A DNA stretch of 22,335 nucleotides from CG2-30-68-42 sp037440385. Its GTDB lineage: Bacteria; Pseudomonadota; Gammaproteobacteria; Burkholderiales; Rhodocyclaceae. The notes beneath the pieces are model-generated. The model made no database searches and had not been told where the DNA came from. It saw only the letters and a list, made by a program, of their open reading frames with translations. The stretch is taken from assembly GCA_037440385.1 (NCBI GenBank), contig JBBIUI010000038.1, positions 1 through 22,335 of the forward strand, read 5' to 3'. The translations under genes were made by a program, and so were the position numbers. Positions 8,723-15,051 of this stretch are shown here, in pieces. The number at the start of each line of letters is the position of its first letter. The stretch's first letter is position 1.

Positions 8723-8759
8723 GCATGCTTCCAGCTCGGCGACATAAGTGGAAGCATGC
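8723..8759. repeat. Perfect 11-bp inverted repeat with 15-nt loop
   Basis: GCATGCTTCCA at 8723-8733 is exactly mirrored by TGGAAGCATGC at 8749-8759, around a 15-base spacer. Neither strand has a T-run after the stem, so a classical intrinsic terminator is unlikely. It lies in the hybE-hupK gap, 113 bases upstream of the hupK ATG. It could be a regulator operator, an RNA stem in the hupK leader, or the end of a lost mobile element. The sequence alone does not decide. Confidence 0.6.
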
Positions 8760-8799
8760 TAACCGGAACCGAGGCTGGTGATCGTTGATCTGCGTCAGT

Positions 8800-8934
8800 A
8801 TCGAAGCTCGCCGCCGCCTCGATGCGCACGCGCGGCACGCCGCGCAGCGCCGCGAGCCGATCGAACGCCGAAGGCGGGATGCTGCCGCAGGACTCCTGAA
8901 CCTCGCGCAGGATCTGCACGACAATCGGCCGCAT
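8800..8934 (-). pseudogene. NuoE/HoxF N-terminal-like fragment
   Basis: From the ATG at 8934 the minus strand encodes VVQILREVQESCGSIPPSAF followed by a DRLAALRGVPRVRIEAAASF segment. This resembles the helical N-terminal module of NuoE, HoxE and the N-terminus of HoxF (pattern ILxxVQxxxGxIPxxxxxxLAxxLxxPxxxIxxxASFYxxF). Similarity stops after ASF, where the cysteine-bearing thioredoxin-like [2Fe-2S] domain should follow. The frame stays open to 8638, but the remaining residues look random and cross an inverted repeat. The simplest reading is a truncated relic of a diaphorase gene, perhaps from a bidirectional hydrogenase. A short real protein of up to 98 residues (8934-8638) is not excluded. 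The assignment rests on pattern recognition only. Confidence 0.45.
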
Positions 8935-9063
8935 CGTTGCCCCGACGGGCGACGATCGCCGGGTGATCGCAAACGCCCCATGGCGTTTCGGACACCGCGC
9001 AGCACCGTGCAAGAATGCCGCTACGTTACGATCGTTCGTGCGATGCGCATTGACCTGTGCGGA

Positions 9064-9594
9064 TCATTGCGCGGTGCGGCGCGCGAATACCCGGTTGAGC
9101 CATTCGCGCCTGCTCATGGGCTGCGGGCACCGCGTATCGGAGCGGCCGGGATCGGTGCCGGGGTCGCCCGAACGGGCGCCCGGCGCCGGCCGTTCCAGCA
9201 ATTCGAGGCTTGCCAGCGCCACCGCACGCGCAGCCCGTTGGTCGCGGAACTGCCCCATCGGCGAGACCAGCCCGCAGCTAAGGAACTCGCCGATCTCGCG
9301 TTCGCGGCTGCAGTGGAACGCATAGCTGCCGGAGGGAAAACGGCGCACCACCCGTTCGCCCGGTGCGCCATCGTGCCACGATGCGGGGTGCACCGGCACC
9401 AGAATCAGGTTCATGAACCACGGCGTGATCAACACGCCCTGCCACATTTGCCGGCGCAGCGAGAAACCGATCGCTTCTACCGACAGGACCGGGTTGAGGA
9501 TCGCAACCCCCTCCAACCGTTCGCGCTGGAAACGCCGGAACGCGGCCTCCAGCAGCGGCGACGGGTCCTCACGGTGGATGCGCGGCGCGCTCAC
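9064..9594 (-). CDS. hybE: HybE/HupJ-type [NiFe]-hydrogenase assembly chaperone
   Basis: HybE/HupJ/HoxT proteins are cytoplasmic chaperones that help hydrogenase subunit maturation before Tat export. The 176-residue protein has the family core: EGVAILNPVLSVEAIGF, MWQGVLITPWFMNLILVPV, FPSGSYAFHC and EIGEFLSCGLVSPMGQF. It also has a Pro-rich linker and the C-terminal MSRREWLNRVFARR tail seen in HupJ-type members. It starts with GTG at 9594; a GAGGT ribosome binding site lies seven bases upstream, and an in-frame TGA just before it rules out a longer start. Upstream lies IS110-derived scar sequence instead of the expected hydrogenase gene, so its promoter context may have been altered. Confidence 0.85.
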   Translation of the reverse strand: MSAPRIHREDPSPLLEAAFRRFQRERLEGVAILNPVLSVEAIGFSLRRQMWQGVLITPWFMNLILVPVHPASWHDGAPGERVVRRFPSGSYAFHCSREREIGEFLSCGLVSPMGQFRDQRAARAVALASLELLERPAPGARSGDPGTDPGRSDTRCPQPMSRREWLNRVFARRTAQ

Positions 9595-9980
9595 AAGGTA
9601 ACCTCACGGCCCATCAGGACCGATCGAGCACAACGGTGAAGGATTGTCCAAGGGGGCGGGCGGTCGGCGCTTGCGACGAACCGGCCGACCGCCGCGGTGG
9701 GCAACCCGTGGTCGATGCGCCGTCCCCGGTGCGCCGGGTACCTGGCATTCCGGCGTGTTGCCGCCGAGGGTGTCGACCGACTTTCGTGCCCCTGCGATGG
9801 CTGCCTGGTGCGCTTGCCTGCGCAAGGCCCACGTGACACCCGCAGCCCGCAGGGCGCCGGAAGGCCACGACGGTCCCCAAAATGTAGCGCCACGCCGACC
9901 AAGCGAGAGCGCCTGTCTATGGCCTTACCGCCGCGCCTTCCGACACGGGCAGTCATGGCGCAACCGAAAGGAGTCTGTCC
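9595..9980. other. 386-bp region without a recognisable gene, upstream of the IS110 remnant
   Basis: This segment separates hybE from the decayed IS110 transposase. Several frames are open on both strands, but none gives a recognisable protein and all have the Arg/Pro/Ala-rich look of GC-rich shadow frames. It holds a 10-bp hairpin (9659-9693) and, at its plus-strand end, the transposase ribosome binding site AAGGAG (9968-9973). IS110-group elements are known to carry a noncoding RNA-encoding end upstream of their transposase, so part of this may be the former left end of the element. That is inference; I cannot place the element boundary or see terminal repeats. Confidence 0.45.
9659..9693. 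repeat. 10-bp GC-rich inverted repeat (hairpin)
   Basis: GGCGGTCGGC at 9659-9668 pairs perfectly with GCCGACCGCC at 9684-9693 around a 15-base loop. It lies in sequence between hybE and the IS110 remnant. No T-run follows on either strand. It may be a structured part of the former insertion-sequence end or a weak terminator between hydrogenase sub-operons. Function unknown. Confidence 0.5.
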
Positions 9981-10380
9981 ATCGGCAACGATGTCTTCGT
10001 CGGGCTGGACGGGGCGGTGCATACCCACGCGGTGTGCCGCATCGACACCACCGGCGCGGTGCTCGATCGCTTCGAGGTGGCCCACGACCGCGATGGTCTG
10101 GCCGAACGGATGCGTCGCCTGGCCCGCCACGGCCGGCGCCGGCGCGTCGCCATCGAGCGCCACTCGGGGCTGATCTTCGCTGCCTTGGTGGAGGCCGGCC
10201 ACCGGATCTTCCCGATCCACCCGAACGCGGTCAGGGCCATCCCGCGCACGCGGTTGCGACCCCACTCATGCCATCCGCATCCCGGCCCGAGCCTGGCTGC
10301 GCGTGATCTGGCGCGCCTGGATCGACCGCCGACGCTACGGCCCGGCCCTGCACGGCAGCGCCGTCGCACTCGCCTGTCCA
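9981..10380 (+). pseudogene. IS110-family transposase remnant, internally deleted and frameshifted
   Basis: The plus strand reads GNDVFVGLDGAVHTHAVCRI, then LDRFEVAHDRDGLAERMRRLARHG and EAGHRIFPIHPNAVRAI. This is the N-terminal RuvC-like (DEDD) domain of an IS110-family transposase, including its first catalytic Asp in VGLD. Homology breaks off near 10250. From 10264, in a different frame, THAIRIPARAWLRVIWRAW and RRRYGPALHGSAVAL match the C-terminal end of the same family. About 250 central residues are gone, including the rest of the catalytic domain and most of the Tnp20 domain. A ribosome binding site AAGGAG (9968-9973) precedes codon ATC at 9981, where an ATG would be expected, so the start is probably also mutated. 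The remnant is dead and lies opposite in direction to the hydrogenase genes. Ends are approximate. Confidence 0.8.
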
Positions 10381-10403
10381 CACCGAGGTCGACCCGGGAT
10401 GTC

Positions 10404-10646
10404 TCACGTCACCGCTTCCTGCGCCGTCACCGCGGTCAGCGCGTCGAGCAGCGCGAGCGCTTCCAGCGCCCGGTTCCGCTCCACGCGCTCGAAGGCAAAC
10501 CCGCCGGCCTGGACCAGCACGTAGTCGCCGATGGCGACGTCCTCGGTCATCAGCATCAGGTTGACTTCGCGCGTGCGGCCGAAGCATTCGACCCGGGCGC
10601 GCAGGTCTTCCAGTTCGATGATGCGCGAGGGAATGGCGAGACACAT
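10404..10646 (-). CDS. hybG: Second HypC-family chaperone (HybG/HupF/HoxL-like)
   Basis: This 80-residue protein begins MCLAIPSRIIELEDLRARVE and contains GDYVLVQAGGFAFERVE, the HypC/HybG/HupF signature with the functional Cys2. It differs clearly from the HypC at 3655-3906 and sits directly after the protease gene (two-base gap), the position of hupF/hoxL. Dedicated chaperones of this kind are thought to bring the iron centre to one particular large subunit, here HybC. Naming it hybG or hupF is a matter of convention. It is the last intact gene before the IS110 remnant, whose 3' end begins about 24 bases downstream. Confidence 0.92.
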   Translation of the reverse strand: MCLAIPSRIIELEDLRARVECFGRTREVNLMLMTEDVAIGDYVLVQAGGFAFERVERNRALEALALLDALTAVTAQEAVT

Positions 10647-10648
10647 CG

Positions 10649-11143
10649 TCAGCCCGCCCGCAACGGCGCACGCGGCTCGACGGCGATACCGTGCGCAGCC
10701 AGTTCGGCCACGATGCCGGCGACCAGCTCGGGTACGCGTGCCGCCACGTCGGGGGTGAGCGTCATGCCGGTTTCCATGGACAGTGGCTCGACACCGAAAA
10801 TGACGGTCTCGCGCGGCGCCTCGCCAAGGAAGTCGAGATCGGCCAGCACATCGGACAAGCCGACCTGGTGGGGCGAGAGCCTGGTGCGGAAGAATACCGG
10901 CACGTCGCCCGCCGCGAGGCGAACCATCGACGCGGGCGCCCGGCCGGTCCTGACCGCATCGGCGACGATGAGCAGGTCGACGCGCGAAAGATCATCGAGC
11001 AGTTCCATCCCCGAGGTGCCGCCGTCTATGATTTCGACATTGCGCGGCACCACCCAGCGCTCGCGCATCGCCTCGATGGCACGCACGCCCACTCCCTCGT
11101 CCGAAAGCAGGAGGTTGCCGATGCCCAGCACGACGATGCGCAT
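10649..11143 (-). CDS. hybD: HybD-type hydrogenase large-subunit maturation endopeptidase
   Basis: HybD is the nickel-sensing protease that removes the C-terminal peptide of the large subunit once the NiFe centre is complete. The 164-residue protein (same length as Escherichia coli HybD) begins MRIVVLGIGNLLLSDEGVGV. The expected metal-sensing residues are present: Glu16, Asp62 (LIVADAV) and His92 (LSPHQVGL). Its likely substrate is the 15-residue tail of HybC encoded just upstream. The start at 11143 is fixed by the family's N-terminus; the much longer upstream-open frame overlaps hybC and is spurious. A 62-base gap separates it from hybC. Confidence 0.96.
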   Translation of the reverse strand: MRIVVLGIGNLLLSDEGVGVRAIEAMRERWVVPRNVEIIDGGTSGMELLDDLSRVDLLIVADAVRTGRAPASMVRLAAGDVPVFFRTRLSPHQVGLSDVLADLDFLGEAPRETVIFGVEPLSMETGMTLTPDVAARVPELVAGIVAELAAHGIAVEPRAPLRAG

Positions 11144-11205
11144 GGAATGCGCACCGACGGCGGTACCCGCGCGGCCGAGGGCGGCTTCGCACACGGGCGT
11201 CGGCG

Positions 11206-12906
11206 CTATTGCACGGTCACCGTGAAGACGTTGCGGCTTTCCGTGTCCGTCAGATGCACTGCGCAGGCAAGGCATGGATCGAACGAGTGCACGGTGCGCA
11301 GCACTTCGAGCGGCTTTTCCGGATCCGCGACCGGCGTGCCCAGCAGGCTCGCCTCGTAGGGACCGGCGGCGTCCTTCTCGTTTCGCGGCGCGGCGTTCCA
11401 GGTCGTCGGCACGACGCACTGGTAATTCGCGATCTTCCCGTCGCGGATGACGGTCCAGTGCGACAGAACCCCGCGCGGCGCCTGGTGATAGCCCACGCCC
11501 AGGATCTCGCCCGAAGGAAACGACGGCTTGTTGTACGTCGTGACGTCTCCCCTGGCGATGTTGTCCATCAGCAGACTCCACTGCTTCTGGAGCGCCTCGA
11601 CCATCGTCGCGCACACGACCGCGCGGGCCGCGTGCCGGCCGATCGTGGAGTGCAGTGCATCGACTCCGATGCGGATCTTGCCCACCGCCTCGACGGTGTC
11701 GATCAGCCGGTTCAGATGACGCACGCCCGGCTCGAATTTCGCCGCCGCCCACGCGAGCACCCACGCGAGCGGTCCGACCTGGGCCGGCTCGCCATAGAAA
11801 CTCGGCGACTTGACCCAGGAATACTTTCCGTCGTCCTGAAAATCCGTGTATTCGGGATAGGTCTCGCCCTTGTACGGATGCAGCGTGGCACTGCCCCGGT
11901 ACCAGGCATGCTTGGCGCTCTCGCCGACACCGTCGCGGAAATAGGCGTCGTCGAACGACTTGATCGGTTTGAACGTGCCGAGATCGCCGCCGTGGAGGTA
12001 GCCGCCTGGAATCGCGAACTGCGTGCCCCGCGTGTCCAGCGGCAGATCGGGCACGGAAAGATAGTTGGTGAGGCCGCGGCCGATCTTCGTCCAGTCGGCA
12101 TACATCGCGCCGACTGCCGCGACGTCGATCAGGTACACGTCATTGACGAAGTCCGCGAGCTGGTCGATCCAGCCCTTGATCGCGAGCAGGCGCTCGACCC
12201 CGAGCACCGACTGGCTGTCGGTCGCGATCGCATTGGAGACGCCGCCCACCGCGACGTTCTGGATGTGCGGCGTCTTGGAACCGAGGAGGGTGACGATCTT
12301 GTTCGCCTTGCGCTGTACGTCGAGCGCCTGCAGGTAATGCGCGACCGCGAGCAGGTTGACCTCGGGCGGCAGCTTCATCGCCGGATGGCCCCAGTAGCCG
12401 TTCGTGAAGATGCCGAGCTGGCCGGTGCCCACGTAGCTCGCCAGGCGCTGGTGCACCGCGCGCATCTCGTGCTTGCCGTTGAGGGGCCACGAGGACAGTG
12501 ACTCGCCGAGCGCGGCCGTTTTGTCCGGATCGGCCTTCAATGCGCTGACCACATCGACCCAGTCGAGCGCCGACAGGTGATAGAAATGGACGATGTGGTC
12601 GTGAATCGCGTGCGCCGCGACGATCATGTTGCGGATGTATTGCGCGTTGAGCGGCACCTCCAGCTTCAACGCGTTCTCCACCGCCCGCACCGACGCGATC
12701 GCATGCACCGTCGTGCACACCCCGCAGATGCGCTGCGTGATCGCCCACGCGTCGCGCGGATCGCGTCCGACCAGAATCTGCTCGACGCCGCGCCACATCT
12801 GGCCCGACGCCCACGCCTTGGCGACCCGCCCGCCGTCGATGTCGCAGTCGATGCGCAGATGGCCCTCGATGCGCGTGATGGGGTCGATGGTGATTCGCTT
12901 GGACAT
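11206..12906 (-). CDS. hybC: [NiFe]-hydrogenase large subunit, HybC type
   Basis: This is the catalytic subunit that binds the NiFe(CN)2CO centre and oxidises H2 at the periplasmic face. The 566-residue sequence begins with TRIEGHLRID and has the N-terminal ligand motif RICGVCTTVH (Cys61, Cys64). The C-terminal motif DPCLACAVH holds Cys545, Cys548 and His551. Maturation should cut after His551, removing a 15-residue tail ending VFTVTVQ. Overall it reads as a group 1 membrane-bound uptake enzyme. It has no export signal of its own and would travel with HybO through Tat. A GGAG-type ribosome binding site precedes the ATG at 12906, in the 18-base gap after hybB. Confidence 0.97.
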   Translation of the reverse strand: MSKRITIDPITRIEGHLRIDCDIDGGRVAKAWASGQMWRGVEQILVGRDPRDAWAITQRICGVCTTVHAIASVRAVENALKLEVPLNAQYIRNMIVAAHAIHDHIVHFYHLSALDWVDVVSALKADPDKTAALGESLSSWPLNGKHEMRAVHQRLASYVGTGQLGIFTNGYWGHPAMKLPPEVNLLAVAHYLQALDVQRKANKIVTLLGSKTPHIQNVAVGGVSNAIATDSQSVLGVERLLAIKGWIDQLADFVNDVYLIDVAAVGAMYADWTKIGRGLTNYLSVPDLPLDTRGTQFAIPGGYLHGGDLGTFKPIKSFDDAYFRDGVGESAKHAWYRGSATLHPYKGETYPEYTDFQDDGKYSWVKSPSFYGEPAQVGPLAWVLAWAAAKFEPGVRHLNRLIDTVEAVGKIRIGVDALHSTIGRHAARAVVCATMVEALQKQWSLLMDNIARGDVTTYNKPSFPSGEILGVGYHQAPRGVLSHWTVIRDGKIANYQCVVPTTWNAAPRNEKDAAGPYEASLLGTPVADPEKPLEVLRTVHSFDPCLACAVHLTDTESRNVFTVTVQ

Positions 12907-12924
12907 TGCGTTCTCCTCGATCGG

Positions 12925-14085
12925 TTATTTCGCGGGGGCCGCTTCGCGGGGCAACACCGGCAGTGTGCGAACGAAAACGATGTATGCGAGCACTTCGAAT
13001 GCGATCAGGCCGACCGTCACGAGCAGTTCGGGCAGCGCGGGAAAGTAGTGCCAGCCGTCCCCGGTCTGGTAGCCGACCAGGAAGCCATTGATCCGCAGAA
13101 GCATGCCGCCTGCCATCAGCGCAACCGCGCCGATGAACCGTTTCGAAGGATCGCGCCGGGCGGCCTGTGTGCCGAGCAGCACCAGCGGCAGCACGAAGGC
13201 GGCCATTTCCAGCCAGAACATCACCGCCTCGATGGTGAAGGCGAAGGCATTGTCGAGCGCGCCGCGCACGACGAGGTCGGCCACGCGCACGACCAGATAG
13301 GCGGCCAGCAGCCAGACCATGAGCCTCGTGAGCCGCGCCAGCAGGTCGGCCTCCATGGAGCGTCGGAACGCGGTCGAGGCCAGCGTCGATTCGAAGATCA
13401 CGACCGCGAAGCCGAGCAGCACCGCCGTCATCAGATACATGAGCGGCAGCAGCCAGCCCGACTGCCACAGCGGATGGATCTGCCGGCCGAAGATCACCAG
13501 CAGCGACCCGAGCGAGGATTGGTGCATCGAGGGCAGCAACACGCCGAGCGCGACGAACACGAACAGGACCCTGGAGAGCTTGCGCCTCGCATCCCTCATG
13601 CCGAACTTCTCGAAGAAGGTCGGCGCGAACTCGATCCACATCACGACGATGTACGCCGTGATGCACACGGCGACTTCGAACATCACCGAATTGACCTGCG
13701 CGTAGCCCGGCCAGAAGATATGCCATACGTTCCACCAGCGTCCCAGGTCGAAGATGACCGACGCGCCCGCCAGCGTGTAACCAAACAGGCTCGCCAGCAG
13801 CGCGGGGCGAACCAGCGGGTGGTACTCGCCGCGATTGAAGATGTAGACGAGCAGCGCCATCGCATAGCCGCCGCAGGCGAGCGCCGATCCGATCACGACG
13901 TCATAAGCGATCCAGATGCCCCAGGGATAACCGTCGCTGAGGTTCGTCACGGCACCCAGCCCGTAGAAGAAGCGATACAGCAGGATCACGCCCGCGACCG
14001 CGGCGAGCACGGCGAGTACGAGCGTGACCGGCGTCAGCAGGCGTCCGCCCAGCGGCGCGGGGGCATTCGCGGCATGCTCAGCCAT
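12925..14085 (-). CDS. hybB: HybB, NrfD-like membrane subunit of hydrogenase
   Basis: HybB anchors the hydrogenase in the cytoplasmic membrane and passes electrons from HybA to the quinone pool. The 386-residue protein is strongly hydrophobic, with about nine or ten predicted transmembrane segments, and has the HybB/NrfD pattern: LSDGYPWGIWIAYDVVIG near the start, VIFDLGRWWNVWHIF, then MHQSSLGSLLVIFG, LHS-like QIHPLWQSGWLLPLMYL and RINGFLVGYQTGDGWHYFP near the end. I chose MAEHAANAP at 14085 over MTNRRT at 14106 because AGGAG lies seven bases before it; this start overlaps the hybA stop by eight bases. Confidence 0.95.
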   Translation of the reverse strand: MAEHAANAPAPLGGRLLTPVTLVLAVLAAVAGVILLYRFFYGLGAVTNLSDGYPWGIWIAYDVVIGSALACGGYAMALLVYIFNRGEYHPLVRPALLASLFGYTLAGASVIFDLGRWWNVWHIFWPGYAQVNSVMFEVAVCITAYIVVMWIEFAPTFFEKFGMRDARRKLSRVLFVFVALGVLLPSMHQSSLGSLLVIFGRQIHPLWQSGWLLPLMYLMTAVLLGFAVVIFESTLASTAFRRSMEADLLARLTRLMVWLLAAYLVVRVADLVVRGALDNAFAFTIEAVMFWLEMAAFVLPLVLLGTQAARRDPSKRFIGAVALMAGGMLLRINGFLVGYQTGDGWHYFPALPELLVTVGLIAFEVLAYIVFVRTLPVLPREAAPAK

Positions 14086-15049
14086 GACGGTTCTCCTGTT
14101 CGTCATCGACTTTCACGGTGCGCCGGGCCACGAACGACAGCACGCCCAGGAATGCGATCGGCATGACCAGGCCGCCGTACAGCGCGTGCTGCAGACCTTC
14201 GGAGCTCGCCGCGTCCGAGCGCGGCGGCAGATCGGGATAGCCCAGCTTCTCGAACGGCACGCCGGCGAGCAGGACCATCTGCGTGCCGCCGAATTCCGTC
14301 TCGCCGTAGAGGTGATCGACGTATCTCGCCGCGACGCCCGGATAGTCTTGGTCGGGTCCGCCGAGCCGGCCGCGGGGGTAGACCATCGGAGTGCCCGGCT
14401 TCGCCGCGCGGCGTCGCGCCGCTTCCTTCTTCAGATCGACGAGCGTGCCGTAGAGCGTCGCGCCGGTCGGGCAGACCTCCGCACAGGCCGCGTAGCCGCC
14501 ATCCTTCCAGCGATGGCTGCATAACTGGCACTTGGAGATCTGCGGCAGTGCGGAATCGTAGGTGAATCGCGGCACGCCGAACGGGCACGCGGCCACGCAG
14601 TAACGGCAGCCGATACAGGCGTTTTTGTCGTAGCGGACGACACCGGTCAGCGGATCCTTGTGCATCGCAGACACCGGGCAGGCCGACACGCACGAGGGAT
14701 CGACGCAGTGCATGCACGACTTCTTGATGAAGGCGTAGCCATTCTCCGGTTCGTCCTTGCGCCGCCCCGTCCCGTTCCGGTACACCTTGATGACGTTCAG
14801 CGTCTTGCCAGAGAGGTCGAGCGGCGTATCCCAGTACCGCTCCTGCGTCGAGAATTCCGGTGGCATGTCGTTCGCCTGCTTGCATGCCGCCACGCACGCC
14901 TTGCAGCCCACGCACAGGGTCGAATCGTAGAGCAGCCCGAGTGCCTGCGGCGGCACGCTTTTGTTCTCGCGCGCGTGCGCCGCTGCGCCCGCCGCAAGCG
15001 CCGCAGCGCCGGCGGCCAGTGACGATCTGAAGAATTTGCGCCGGTCCAT
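14078..15049 (-). CDS. hybA: HybA, Tat-exported [4Fe-4S] ferredoxin-like hydrogenase subunit
   Basis: HybA relays electrons from HybO to HybB. The 323-residue protein starts MDRRKFFRSSLAAGAAALAA, a twin-arginine signal, and has four cysteine clusters: LCVGCKACVAACKQAN, CMHCVDPSCVSACPVSAM, CIGCRYCVAACPFGVP and a CQLC...CAEVCPTGA cluster with a longer spacing. Together these suit four iron-sulfur centres. A single C-terminal hydrophobic segment (LVMPIAFLGVLSFVARR) is the expected membrane anchor. The long upstream-open frame to 16189 overlaps hybO and is a shadow; the ATG at 15049 follows the hybO stop by two bases. Confidence 0.96.
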   Translation of the reverse strand: MDRRKFFRSSLAAGAAALAAGAAAHARENKSVPPQALGLLYDSTLCVGCKACVAACKQANDMPPEFSTQERYWDTPLDLSGKTLNVIKVYRNGTGRRKDEPENGYAFIKKSCMHCVDPSCVSACPVSAMHKDPLTGVVRYDKNACIGCRYCVAACPFGVPRFTYDSALPQISKCQLCSHRWKDGGYAACAEVCPTGATLYGTLVDLKKEAARRRAAKPGTPMVYPRGRLGGPDQDYPGVAARYVDHLYGETEFGGTQMVLLAGVPFEKLGYPDLPPRSDAASSEGLQHALYGGLVMPIAFLGVLSFVARRTVKVDDEQENRHG

Positions 15050-15051
15050 GA

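Larger units (their letters stand above)
8611..9063. other. 453-bp gap between hybE and hupK without an intact gene
   Basis: In hup and hox clusters the hybE/hupJ homologue usually runs straight into the hupK homologue, so this gap is unexpected. It contains a NuoE/HoxF-like N-terminal fragment on the minus strand (about 8934-8800) and a perfect inverted repeat (8723-8759). The frame containing the fragment is open from 9012 to 8638, but outside the fragment its translation resembles nothing known to me. A promoter for the hupK-hyp genes could lie here, but I found no convincing -35/-10 or -24/-12 pair. Confidence 0.6.

Noticed and set aside
8785..8798. TTGATCTGCGTCAG, considered as an FNR/ANR box upstream of hupK
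   Set aside because: The spacing is right but the second half site has two mismatches (GTCAG for ATCAA) and it overlaps the NuoE-like fragment; too weak to call.
9591..10265. 224-codon minus-strand open frame upstream of hybE, ending on the hybE GTG
   Set aside because: It runs antisense through the IS110 remnant and gives no recognisable protein. The stop overlap with hybE is probably coincidental, although a very short leader peptide cannot be excluded.
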